A stretch of DNA of 64,000 nucleotides, from contig JAHHII010000014.1 of assembly GCA_019358855.1 (NCBI GenBank), forward strand, positions 45,019-109,018, written 5' to 3'. The notes beneath the pieces are model-generated. The model ran no database searches, was not told the origin of the DNA, and worked only from the letters and a program-made list of their open reading frames with translations. This document shows, in pieces, positions 45,199 through 53,987 of the stretch (position 1 is the stretch's first letter; every line of letters begins with the position of its first letter). Source of the stretch: Timaviella obliquedivisa GSE-PSE-MK23-08B (lineage in GTDB: Bacteria > Cyanobacteriota > Cyanobacteriia > Elainellales > Elainellaceae). The position numbers were made by a program, and so were the translations under genes.

Positions 45199-46614
45199 TT
45201 ATTCTCTAAGCGTCATCCCATACAGTTTTTTGAGGTCGGCTTTCAAAATTTCAGGATCAGCTTCGGTTAGCCGCTTTACGTAGTTAATCTTGAATTCTTC
45301 TAGCATTTCCACCAGCAAAGCCTGGATTTCCTCAGAGGCTCCTTGCTGAGCTTGGGTTTTAAGAGAATGACCAAAGCGATCGACTATTCGCTGAAGCAGG
45401 TCAATGCCAACCGGATCTTCGAGGGCAGCGATAAGAGCCTGGTAGGTATTTTGCGAAACCTGGGACACGAATTGTTGAGTGAGTTGGTTTGACCAGTTGC
45501 CGATGCCGGGGAGACGCTCTAAGCCTGAGTAAGCTGGAGAAGCACTGAGAACGCGGGTTAGGGTATGGTGCATGAAGGCTTCTAGGTCAGGTTTAACTTG
45601 AGGCAAAACTTGATAGACCAGCAGCGTTACTAGGTGTTGGGCGATCGCTTTCCCCTCGTCGATATTATTGAGATCGATATAGCGCTGACCGCTTGATGAG
45701 TGCAGCAGCCAGCGAGTAATTTCGCCTTGGCGAATCAATGCCTGGACTTGATCAATGGCGCGTAAAATCACGACTTCTGTTAATTCAACCGCCAGACTGG
45801 TGACTAAACCTTTAGTAAGGCGATCGCTCAGGGGTTTAAGATTGATCAGCTTGGCTTGATTTAACCGCACCAGCACTGGAATAATTCTCAGCGATCGCCA
45901 GAACGGCAGCAGCAACAGCAAGTCATACCATCGCCAGAGGAGCGCATCGAACCAAGTCACTTTGTCAATACGACTCAGAGCAAAAGTTCGTGCCAAAAGC
46001 TCAATGCCAAACAGCCCTAGAAACACTAGATCAATCTTTAAAAATAAGTCAATGGGAGCGCCGTTCTCGCCAATGCCTCGGTAATAGTTCGTGCGAATTA
46101 AGGGTGCAATTTGGCGATTGAAGAAAGTAGAAGAGGCATTCCAATTTGTTTGAGAGACGTAAGCTGGACTCCAAAAAGTTTCAAACGCTTGTTTAGAAGA
46201 TTCCTGTCCGGTGTATTGTCGCATCCGTCTCTTAATCCGCTCCAGCGTGCCAGATTTATTGGCAGTTTGAAAAGGATCTTCCTCAATCATTTCAGTGCTT
46301 TGATTGCGCAACTGTTCTAGCAAACTGAGAACGCGGGGCGATTGCACTCCTGTTTGCGAGATTTCTGTTTCCAGGGCGGAGGCTGTTTGCAGATAAAGAT
46401 CAGTAGAGCGGTAAGGTTCAATGCCTTTGAAGTTGGCACCATACCACTGAGTAAAGCTGGGCAGTTTTTGTAGATAAAAATCTCGCCAGGTAATATAGCT
46501 GAGGTCGAAGGCGACGAGGCTGAGATTGGTAAGAGCAGCGATCGCCATTAGCCGTTCAAACCAGAGGCGTTTGTCAAGACGGGAGGCTTTTCTAAGCTTT
46601 TTCTGAATCGTCAT
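45199..46614 (-). CDS. Membrane protein, unknown, weakly ion-channel-like
   Basis: 471 residues. Hydrophobic segments at about 20-45 (LMAIAALTNLSLVAFDLSY), 190-215 ('LFLKIDLVFLGLFGIELLA') and 225-250 ('ALLWRWYDLLLLLPFWRSL'). The last is followed by 'RIIPVLVRLNQAKLINLKPL', with a spacing of Arg residues somewhat like the S4 segment of voltage-gated channels. Between the first and second segment lies a soluble loop of about 140 residues, and the C-terminal 200 residues are soluble and helical. No pore motif is seen, so channel activity is only a suggestion. I recall similar proteins as conserved cyanobacterial hypotheticals. Confidence 0.7.
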   Translation of the reverse strand: MTIQKKLRKASRLDKRLWFERLMAIAALTNLSLVAFDLSYITWRDFYLQKLPSFTQWYGANFKGIEPYRSTDLYLQTASALETEISQTGVQSPRVLSLLEQLRNQSTEMIEEDPFQTANKSGTLERIKRRMRQYTGQESSKQAFETFWSPAYVSQTNWNASSTFFNRQIAPLIRTNYYRGIGENGAPIDLFLKIDLVFLGLFGIELLARTFALSRIDKVTWFDALLWRWYDLLLLLPFWRSLRIIPVLVRLNQAKLINLKPLSDRLTKGLVTSLAVELTEVVILRAIDQVQALIRQGEITRWLLHSSSGQRYIDLNNIDEGKAIAQHLVTLLVYQVLPQVKPDLEAFMHHTLTRVLSASPAYSGLERLPGIGNWSNQLTQQFVSQVSQNTYQALIAALEDPVGIDLLQRIVDRFGHSLKTQAQQGASEEIQALLVEMLEEFKINYVKRLTEADPEILKADLKKLYGMTLRE

Positions 46615-46774
46615 CGATAATCTCGTGAGGCAAGTTCATTATTACTTCGATCGACATCAATTTGCCCAACAGCCGAAGCGGTGAATTATAGAGACTGAGC
46701 CAGAACTGCGCTAAAAGCTGATGCTCAAAGCCTTGCGATAGACTATTAATAATCCTTAACATTTCTCTTTAATT

Positions 46775-47671
46775 ATGCAGACAGTAGTTGCAGCAGCGAG
46801 CGGAGCTTACTGGCAGTGGCGAGACTATTCAATTTATTACGTTAAAGCAGGTGTGCGCCGCCCTAATCGTCCGCCCCTGCTACTAGTTCATGGGTTTGGC
46901 GCTTCAACCGACCACTGGCGCAAAAATGTAGCTGAGCTTAGTCAAGATTTTGAAGTTTGGGCGATCGATCTTTTAGGGTTTGGGCGATCGACCAAAGCCG
47001 TTGTGCCTTACGGGGGTGATCTGTGGCGCGATCAACTCCACGACTTTATTACCGAGGTGATTGGTCAGCCTGTGGTCTTAGCTGGGAACTCCATTGGCGG
47101 CTATGCAACTTTGTGTGTAGCGGCTCAACGTCCAGAATCGGTGGTGGGGTTAGTTCTGCTTAATCCGGCGGGTCCTTTTACCTCTACTCAGCCACTTCCA
47201 GAGCCAAATCCGTTGCAAAAGGCGCTAGGAGATACGGTTAAGGCTTTCCTGCTGTCGCCTGTGCCTAGCTTTTTTATTTTTCAGTATGTGAGGCAGCGAT
47301 CGCTGATTCGTAAAACCCTGCTCAAGGTCTACCTCGATCCTAGCGCTGTCACTGACCAGCTTGTCGAAGACCTCTACCGTCCGGCTTGTGATACAGGTGC
47401 GGCTCAAGCATTTGCAGCCATGTTCAAAACGCCTGCGGGTGAGAAAAACGATGTGCTGCTGGCGCAAATGTCCTGCCCATTACTAATGCTGTGGGGTGAA
47501 GGCGACCCTTGGGCAAACGCGCGGGAGCGAGGCGTACAATATCGGCAGCACTATCCCAGCTTGACGGAGTTTTACCTACAGGCAGGGCATTGCCCTCATG
47601 ATGAGGTGCCAGGGCAGGTTGATGGCTTACTCAAAGACTGGCTGTTTCGTGAAGGATTGGCTGCTGAGTAA
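46775..47671 (+). CDS. Alpha/beta hydrolase
   Basis: 298 residues. 'PPLLLVHGFGASTDHWRKNV' contains the oxyanion HG motif, the nucleophile elbow is 'LAGNSIGGYAT' with Ser in GNSIGG, an acidic residue lies in 'LLMLWGEGDPWANA' and the His in 'AGHCPHDEVPGQV'. Cyanobacterial hydrolases of this type resemble plant pheophytinase-like and haloalkane dehalogenase-like proteins, but the substrate cannot be deduced. The gene is followed by an unusually long palindrome. Confidence 0.88.
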   Translation: MQTVVAAASGAYWQWRDYSIYYVKAGVRRPNRPPLLLVHGFGASTDHWRKNVAELSQDFEVWAIDLLGFGRSTKAVVPYGGDLWRDQLHDFITEVIGQPVVLAGNSIGGYATLCVAAQRPESVVGLVLLNPAGPFTSTQPLPEPNPLQKALGDTVKAFLLSPVPSFFIFQYVRQRSLIRKTLLKVYLDPSAVTDQLVEDLYRPACDTGAAQAFAAMFKTPAGEKNDVLLAQMSCPLLMLWGEGDPWANARERGVQYRQHYPSLTEFYLQAGHCPHDEVPGQVDGLLKDWLFREGLAAE

Positions 47672-47696
47672 GATAAGGAGCAACTTTAATTTGAGA

Positions 47697-47752
47697 ACGA
47701 GTTTAGGCGCTGCCGAATTTTCGTACGAAAATTCGGCAGCGCCTAAACTCGT
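47697..47752. repeat. 56-bp perfect palindrome
   Basis: Each arm is 28 bases, from ACGAGTTTAGGCGCTG through to TTTTCGT at the centre, and the second arm is the exact reverse complement with no spacer. It starts 25 bases after the hydrolase stop. In RNA it would form a stem of about 26 bp with a tetraloop. No T run follows, so it is not a standard terminator. Confidence 0.95.
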
Positions 47753-47802
47753 AAGGAAGGGACGCTGAGCAGAGTTATATTTTCATTCAGCAATACCCGA
47801 AT

Positions 47803-48389
47803 TCAATGAAATAGCCAGCTTGTGAAGGCATACTTTTTGCCTCGGCGAATGGGCAACGAGGCGTGGGGATGGGTGAAATAGGAGGGAAAAGCTAGGACGG
47901 CTCCGGCTTCGGGCTGAACGGTAACGTCTTGGCGATCGAAAAAAGTTTCTCCTCCTTCAAAGCCATCATTCAAGTACCCAACAATGCTGATATCGCGGGT
48001 CGGGATGCCCTCCTGCACCTCCTGAAAGCGACTGCTGAGAAGGATATTATCGACATGGCGCTTATAAAAGTGCCCCTTGCGATATCGCAAAATAGAGCAG
48101 GGTTCGGCATAGGGAAATTTAACGCCGTAGGTTTGAAAGAGAAGATTTTGAACGCTCGCCAACTTGCTCAACATCAACTGGTTCATCGATCGAGATAGCT
48201 CATCCCGCCCGCCCAGTTGCAACAGATCATTGCTGCGTACCTGGTTGTCAACTTTCTCAATCAAAATTCCGGCGGCTTGAAACTGTGCCGACTCCACCGA
48301 TTGAATAATCTGCTGGCAAAGCGCGGGTTCTAAAACATTTCGCACCAAAAAATTTCATTGCCGAGGGGAGTCAGAACAGGAGTAGACAT
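47803..48389 (-). CDS. 2OG-Fe(II) oxygenase (P4Hc type), apparent frameshift near start
   Basis: The main open frame, from 47803 to about 48348, encodes 181 residues with the iron ligands in 'YKRHVDNIL' (His, Asp) and 'YFTHPHASLPI' (His), and the 2-oxoglutarate Arg in 'IRRGKKYAFTSWLF'. It has only a TTG to start. On the minus strand, an ATG at 48389 opens another frame (MSTPVLTPLGNEIF) that would run straight into 'LVRNVLEPAL' if the T run at 48347-48352 had seven rather than six bases. So the true protein is probably about 195 residues and the sequence carries a one-base deletion, a sequencing error or a slippage site. Confidence 0.75.
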
Positions 48390-48522
48390 GATGCACACTA
48401 GTCGAAGGGCAGATTAGTCGCAGCGAGAGTTACGAGAGTACGGATTGACCTTAGCGACAAACCATCAGAAAATTCCAGGAGTCCTGAGGCGTTCACCAAG
48501 CCTAGCTTATGTCTTGAAAACG

Positions 48523-50064
48523 ATGGAAAATTCCACTGGTAACTCCCGCAAATGGTTCTATCCCATTGACCGAACCGCATGGATTTTGATCCTGGTGCTG
48601 AGCTTGGCGATCGGAATTCTGGTCATTAAGGGCGATCGCACCGCTCCTCGCATTCGTGACTTCACTTGGGAAAATCGTCAGGTGGGAACTGAAGATACAG
48701 CATTTGTGCTGACGTTTAGCCGCCCAATGGATCAGGCTAGCGTCGAAAATAACCTGCAAATTGAGCCTGCTCTGCCTGGAAAAACGAGTTGGGCAGGGCG
48801 ACGGATGGCTTATACCTTAAATTCTCCTGCACCCTATGGTGAAAACTTTCAGATGAAGCTACAAGGAGCAAGAGATCGGTTTAGCCGATCGAATGATCTG
48901 CGCGCTCAAATGCAGCTTTACACAGGACAGTTCAAAACCCGCGATCGCGCCTTTGTTTACTTGGGTGTAGAAGGGGAGCAGGCAGGACGGCTGGTGCTGC
49001 AAAATTTGACGCAACAGAAACAGCAAATCCTGACTCCTGAAAATTTAGTGGTCATAGACTTTAAGCCCTATCCAGAAGGCGATCGTCTCCTCTTTTCAGC
49101 CAGCGATCGGACGGATACTAAAGCTCTCCTCAACCAGCAAATTTACACGGTCACCACTGGCATTTCCCTCCAGCAGTCTGCGACTGACCCAGGTGAAAAA
49201 AATTCAGTTTTATCGGTTAGCCCCGAAACCCAGCCTGGGGTCGTTAACTTAGTTCTCGACAACAAAAACTACCAAAACCTTAAGTTTGATCTTTCTCCTA
49301 ATGGCAAGATCGTTATTGTCCAGCGGATTAATCAAAAAAATCCTGCCGATTTTGGTCTCTGGATGATTAAAGATGGTACGCCTGCCCAACCTCTTAAAAC
49401 TGAACCGGGCGGTGATTTCTTGATTGCTCCAGACAGCACTTCTCTAGCAATGTCTCAAGGGCAAGGGATGGCGATTTTGCCACTCGAACCTGATGGTCAA
49501 CGGCTGGATTTTTTACCTAAATTTGGTGCAGCACTGAGCTTTGCTAGTGATGGCTCTGCTGCCGCCATGCTGAGATTTAACCGTGATCCTAGTAATCCAA
49601 CGCGATCGCTGTTCCTGGTGACTAACCAAGGTGTAGAAAAAGAACTTCTTAAAACCGACGGCTCTGTTGTAAGCGCCGAGTTTGACCCGACCCGAAAAAA
49701 TCTTTACTGCCTTGTGACCAAACGTCTCTCTGGCAAAGAATATGTTGAAGAACCTTACCTTGTTGCCATTAACCTCGACACCGCCAAACGAGTTGACCTG
49801 CTGCGTCTGCCCATTCAACGAGATATTCAAATGACCCTCGCCCCTGACGGCTTAGGGATTTTGTTTGATCAAGTAGTAGAAGAGCAGAAAGGTGATCAAG
49901 ATAAAGACAAGCAAGCAGGGCTGATTCGGAGTAGCGATGGTAAAGCGATCGCCTCTAGCCGCCTCTGGTTTTTTCCCATTTTGCTTGATGAAGCCAACAT
50001 GACTCTCCCCGCCGATCCACAGCCATTAGAGCTACCCGGGTTGCGCCCTAAATGGCTACCGTAA
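48523..50064 (+). CDS. Ig-like (SbsA type) and beta-propeller-like envelope protein
   Basis: 513 residues from the ATG at 48523 (frame open to 48445). A single membrane segment lies near the N-terminus ('TAWILILVLSLAIGILVI'). Then comes 'DTAFVLTFSRPMDQASVENNLQIEPALPGKTSW', the pattern of bacterial Ig-like domains of the SbsA/Big_5 group. The remainder is beta-rich with WD40/TolB-like phrases ('LKFDLSPNGKIVIVQ', 'DSTSLAMSQGQGMAILPL', 'MTLAPDGLGILFDQ'), suggesting a propeller on the periplasmic side. Function unknown. Confidence 0.75.
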   Translation: MENSTGNSRKWFYPIDRTAWILILVLSLAIGILVIKGDRTAPRIRDFTWENRQVGTEDTAFVLTFSRPMDQASVENNLQIEPALPGKTSWAGRRMAYTLNSPAPYGENFQMKLQGARDRFSRSNDLRAQMQLYTGQFKTRDRAFVYLGVEGEQAGRLVLQNLTQQKQQILTPENLVVIDFKPYPEGDRLLFSASDRTDTKALLNQQIYTVTTGISLQQSATDPGEKNSVLSVSPETQPGVVNLVLDNKNYQNLKFDLSPNGKIVIVQRINQKNPADFGLWMIKDGTPAQPLKTEPGGDFLIAPDSTSLAMSQGQGMAILPLEPDGQRLDFLPKFGAALSFASDGSAAAMLRFNRDPSNPTRSLFLVTNQGVEKELLKTDGSVVSAEFDPTRKNLYCLVTKRLSGKEYVEEPYLVAINLDTAKRVDLLRLPIQRDIQMTLAPDGLGILFDQVVEEQKGDQDKDKQAGLIRSSDGKAIASSRLWFFPILLDEANMTLPADPQPLELPGLRPKWLP

Positions 50065-50147
50065 TCTAGTTCATAGTCCGCTATGATCTTCAGGAGAATT
50101 AATGCCTTGCTACTGCTCTTTTTTCTGCTCTGCTGAGGACTTGCTCC

Positions 50148-51059
50148 ATGAAACGACTGCATCGCATTTTGCTTCTACCCTTGCTGGCTTTCCTCACCAT
50201 GGGCATTTTGATTGCCTGTGCTAACAGCGAAAATAACCCTCAAGCTGCAATCAAAGTTGGCTCTAAAGACTTTACCGAGCAATTGATTGTGGGCGAAATG
50301 TATGCCTTAACTCTAGAGCAAGCAGGATTTACCGTAGAACGAAAGCTCAACCTCGGGGGCACCCCAGTTGCACAAGCTGCTCTAGAAAGCAATGAAATTG
50401 ACCTTTACCCAGAGTACACAGGCACTGGATTGCTTACCGTTTTAAAGCTTCCAGCCCTCAGCGATCCACGAGAAGTCTTACAGGCTGTTTCAAAAGGCTA
50501 CCAGCAAAAGTACAACCTGACGTGGCTCGATCCTGCGCCCATGAACAACACGCAGGCATTGGCAATGACTGAGGTAGGTGCAAAAAAGTTTGGGATCAGA
50601 ACTATTTCCCAAATGGCAGCAAAAGCCAGTGAACTCACCCTGATCGGGCCTCCAGAGTTTGAAGTACGTGAAGATGGGTTGCCTGGCATCAAAGCTAAGT
50701 ACGGCAATTTTGAGCTAAAAGAGTACAAGTCTGTTGATGCAGGCTTACGCTACAAAGGTTTAGTTGATGGCGAAGCAGATGTTGCGGTGGCGTTTGGCAC
50801 CGATGGGGAAATTGGAGCCTTTAACCTCATTGTTTTAGAAGACGACAAACAATTGTTTCCCCCTTACCAAATTGCCCCGATCGTTCGTCAAGAAACTTTG
50901 GATGCCAATCCCAATCTAGCGGCAGCACTGAATGCCCTAGCCCCTAAGCTTACTACCGAAGTCATGCAGCGCCTCAACTATGAGGTCAGCGGCAAACAAC
51001 GTGAATCGATCGAAGTTGCCCGAGAGTTTTTACTACAGGAAGGAGTGATCAAAGGGTAA
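50148..51059 (+). CDS. Osmoprotectant ABC transporter, substrate-binding lipoprotein
   Basis: 303 residues. Signal peptide with lipobox 'ILIAC-A' ending at about residue 25. The OpuAC/QAT-family signature follows: 'IKVGSKDFTEQLIVGEMYALTLEQAGFTVER', 'NLGGTPVAQAALESNEIDLYPEYTGTGLL', and 'VDGEADVAVAFGTDGEIGAFNLIVLEDD'. Such proteins bind glycine betaine, choline, carnitine or related compounds. An ATPase gene follows after 98 bases; the permease gene is not adjacent. Confidence 0.92.
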   Translation: MKRLHRILLLPLLAFLTMGILIACANSENNPQAAIKVGSKDFTEQLIVGEMYALTLEQAGFTVERKLNLGGTPVAQAALESNEIDLYPEYTGTGLLTVLKLPALSDPREVLQAVSKGYQQKYNLTWLDPAPMNNTQALAMTEVGAKKFGIRTISQMAAKASELTLIGPPEFEVREDGLPGIKAKYGNFELKEYKSVDAGLRYKGLVDGEADVAVAFGTDGEIGAFNLIVLEDDKQLFPPYQIAPIVRQETLDANPNLAAALNALAPKLTTEVMQRLNYEVSGKQRESIEVAREFLLQEGVIKG

Positions 51060-51157
51060 AAGAGATTAAGTGAAATCAAGATCTCAAGCATACTAATAGC
51101 GATCGCGTCCTATGGTTACTTCGCCTCTTTCCAACGACTAGAAATAAAGGTAAACGA

Positions 51158-52132
51158 TTGACCGCAATTCGCTTTGATCAAGTTTCACTTCAGTTCTCTG
51201 GCACACCCTATCCCTCGGTGAACCATTGCAGTTGTAATATTGCACCTGGCAGGCTTGTCGTTATCTTAGGGCCCTCTGGCTGCGGTAAAACAACCCTTCT
51301 AAAAATGGTTAATCGTCTGTACGAGCCAACATCTGGCACAATTTATTTAGAAGGTACAGATATCCGTCAGATTAAAGCCACCACATTGCGCAAACAGATT
51401 GGCTATGTTATCCAACAATCTGGTTTATTTCCCCACATGACCGTAGCGCAAAATGTGGCAGTTGTTCCTAAGCTTTTGGGCTGGAATCGATCGCAAATTC
51501 AAGCCCGTGTTCATGAACTTCTCACCCTTGTTGACTTGTCTCCCAAAGAATATCACGATCGCTTTCCAGCACAGCTTTCCGGCGGACAACAGCAGCGAGT
51601 TGGCTTAGCCAGAGCGCTCGCTGGTAATCCTAATATTCTGCTAATGGACGAACCTTTCGGGGCGATCGATGCGATCACGCGCACTAGTCTTCAAGACGAA
51701 ATTTTACGGTTACAACGCCATCTTAAAAAAACGATCTTATTTGTATCCCATGACGTAGAAGAAGCGTTACGCCTTGCCGACTATTTACTTATTATGAAAG
51801 AGGGAGCGATCGTTCAATACGATACACCTTTTAATGTTCTGACTAAACCTGTCAATGCATTCGTGTATGAGCTTCTGGGCGCAGATGATACAGTCCGGCA
51901 GCTAAGTCTCCTGCGTGTGGAAACCGTCATGGTTGGGACTTTGGACGACCCTTGCGGTATCTGCGAAGCAGCGCGCCATTTGCCCACTGTTGAGCGACAC
52001 GACAGTTTACGCCATGCGTTATCACTAATTTTGAAGACGGGTGCGCCTCAATTAACTGTGGTAGACAATGGCGTTGTTGTGGGAGCCTTGACCTTAGAGC
52101 ATATTCGCAGTGCTGCTCGGATATCTGTTTAG
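51158..52132 (+). CDS. Osmoprotectant ABC transporter, ATP-binding protein (OpuCA-like)
   Basis: 324 residues from TTG 51158, preceded by AAAGG. Walker A 'LGPSGCGKTTLLK', Q-loop 'YVIQQSGLFPHMTVAQNV', signature 'LSGGQQQRVGLARAL', Walker B 'ILLMDEPFGAID' and the switch His in 'ILFVSHDVEEAL'. The C-terminus has one CBS-like piece ('HDSLRHALSLILKTGAPQL', 'VVGALTLEHIR') as in OpuCA. A copy of the 34-bp repeat at 51943-51976 inserts 'DDPCGICEAARH' just before it, in frame. It would energise an importer with the preceding binding protein. Confidence 0.92.
   Translation: MTAIRFDQVSLQFSGTPYPSVNHCSCNIAPGRLVVILGPSGCGKTTLLKMVNRLYEPTSGTIYLEGTDIRQIKATTLRKQIGYVIQQSGLFPHMTVAQNVAVVPKLLGWNRSQIQARVHELLTLVDLSPKEYHDRFPAQLSGGQQQRVGLARALAGNPNILLMDEPFGAIDAITRTSLQDEILRLQRHLKKTILFVSHDVEEALRLADYLLIMKEGAIVQYDTPFNVLTKPVNAFVYELLGADDTVRQLSLLRVETVMVGTLDDPCGICEAARHLPTVERHDSLRHALSLILKTGAPQLTVVDNGVVVGALTLEHIRSAARISV
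51943..51976 (+). repeat. 34-bp dispersed repeat, copy 4 (inside ABC ATPase gene)
   Basis: GGACGACCCTTGCGGTATCT, then GCGAAGCAGCGCGC. It lies within the linker before the C-terminal CBS-like segment, keeping the frame open. Confidence 0.85.
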
Positions 52133-52137
52133 GCTTG

Positions 52138-53766
52138 TTAGGCTTGCTCTAAGCTTTCCCCTGCCCCATTGCTAAACCTAACCAACCAATCTTTTACCCA
52201 ATAAGTTGCCCGACAATCATCTTCGTTGTAGCGCAAAATCAAATTGAGAAAAGCGCGATCGCCTGTTTCTAACCATTGTGAGTACCAACAAATTGACTGC
52301 GCCCCATTCGCTTCTGCATCTCGCCACTCAAAGCCAATCCACCGAGCAATTTGTTTGAGAGCGTAGCTTTCGATGGGTAAAATTGCGACTCGTGTCACCC
52401 GTTCATGCAAGTCTACAAATCGATTCAACAAAGGTTCTACGCGATGACGCGATGTGCCATATAGCTCTGCCATCCGCTTGACTGTTTGAACTTCGTAGGG
52501 GCAGAAGTGAAAAATCGGCGCATCGGGGTATTGGCAAACCAGGTCGAGAAATTTCTCCCAGACTAAGCCTTCATCGTCTTGCCGTTCTGCCAGCATCGGG
52601 TGGAAGACTTCTGTTTTTGCCTGCCGATCGACCACTAACACACCATGGAGGTAAATCAAATTTTGCTCAGGCGCTGCCTCAATGTCGAAATAAAGTTCGA
52701 TGGGCGCAGTGGGGATCTCGTGGGCAGGAATGAGGGGAAAGGTAGGCTCTGCGGGGGCGGCGATCGCTCGGTTTTGCAGCGTTGCTTGGGCTTGCTTAAC
52801 TAGCTTATGGGCAACGTGAGGACCGAAGCCAGGAAGAGACTCTAGTTTTTGCGGACTGGCGATCGCTAAAGCCTCTACTGTTGTTAAATGATGAGCCTTC
52901 AGATGAACATAACGGCTAGACGTAACCCCTGGTAGTAAAGAAAGATGCTGCTCTGCTTGTGCCACGCTATAGCAATGCTTTAGCCACGGGCAGAGGTCAC
53001 AACGATTATGGGCAATAAAAACTTCCGGCTCTTCAGGAGGGCAATTGTCCGAAGATTTAGAGAGGGTTTGAACGCAGTCTTGCAGAATATCTTGCAAGCG
53101 AGGCAATAGCTCTACCAAATCCACGGCATAGTCATCCCGCTGCCGCAAAATTAGCCAACTGTTTTCTGACCATGCTCCTTGAACTGCTGCCAACACATAG
53201 GCATGATACGCTGCCATAATTTGATAGTCCATTTTAGGACGTTTGCCCAACCGGATATCGATGGGTTCGTATACCCAATTGCCAAAAATCGAATAACCAG
53301 GACGCTTAACCATGAGGTTAGGGCGGGTCACCAGGTTCATTCCATCTTCTAAGCTAACTCGCAGCACTCCTTGGCTAATGCGCTCAACTCCTTCGTGCAT
53401 CAATTGCAGCGTGGCAGTAGCTCCGGCTACCCAGTCATGACGAGGATAGAGCGGTAGATGGGCGTAGGGCTGCTCTGCCAGCACTGCGCTTTGATTGGCA
53501 ATACTGTCTTGGCGAAGCTTGAGTAGATAATCGCTGGGGCGATCGCGTAGTCGATAATCTTCGTATAGCTCTAGGTAAGAACGGCGACGACAGCGCTGAT
53601 GATTAAACAGAATTTCATCTGTAAGCCATAGTTCTTCCGCAGAAAGTAACTGTGATGCAAAAGATTGATGGGGCGCAATATCAAAACCCTTAGCCACTCG
53701 AAGCAAGGAGGCTGGACTTTCTTCCTCAGCCTCCACCAAATTAGAGTAGGAGGGATTAACCGTCAA
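52138..53766 (-). CDS. TM0106 family RecB-like nuclease
   Basis: 542 residues. The N-terminal half has a PD-(D/E)xK-type RecB nuclease region ('DYQIMAAYHAYVLAAV') ending in a Cys cluster 'AHNRCDLCPWLKHCYSVA' that probably binds iron-sulfur. A helix-hairpin-helix follows: 'VEALAIASPQKLESLPGFGPHVAHKLVKQA'. The C-terminal part is an RNase H-like exonuclease fold with acidic residues in 'ELYFDIEAAPEQNLIYLHGVLV' and 'LILRYNEDDCRAT'. The family is predicted to act on DNA in repair or defence; no experimental role is known to me. Convergent with the ABC gene, 5 bases apart. Confidence 0.9.
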   Translation of the reverse strand: MTVNPSYSNLVEAEEESPASLLRVAKGFDIAPHQSFASQLLSAEELWLTDEILFNHQRCRRRSYLELYEDYRLRDRPSDYLLKLRQDSIANQSAVLAEQPYAHLPLYPRHDWVAGATATLQLMHEGVERISQGVLRVSLEDGMNLVTRPNLMVKRPGYSIFGNWVYEPIDIRLGKRPKMDYQIMAAYHAYVLAAVQGAWSENSWLILRQRDDYAVDLVELLPRLQDILQDCVQTLSKSSDNCPPEEPEVFIAHNRCDLCPWLKHCYSVAQAEQHLSLLPGVTSSRYVHLKAHHLTTVEALAIASPQKLESLPGFGPHVAHKLVKQAQATLQNRAIAAPAEPTFPLIPAHEIPTAPIELYFDIEAAPEQNLIYLHGVLVVDRQAKTEVFHPMLAERQDDEGLVWEKFLDLVCQYPDAPIFHFCPYEVQTVKRMAELYGTSRHRVEPLLNRFVDLHERVTRVAILPIESYALKQIARWIGFEWRDAEANGAQSICWYSQWLETGDRAFLNLILRYNEDDCRATYWVKDWLVRFSNGAGESLEQA

Positions 53767-53987
53767 GGCTCCTCTGCTGATTGAGTGAAGACACCCACAG
53801 AAGAATTTCCCCTAGACACAGTTCTAGTGAGGGTCGCAACTTACTTTTCAAACTCAGCTTTGCTTTAAAATGCCAATCAATCATGCAGCGGTTCTGACTT
53901 GTTTGACTCAATCAAATCTCCCTATGACTTTAGCTTGATTCCCCTAATTTTGCTCGTAGTGTGCATTTCTTTTTTTAGGAACTTCCC

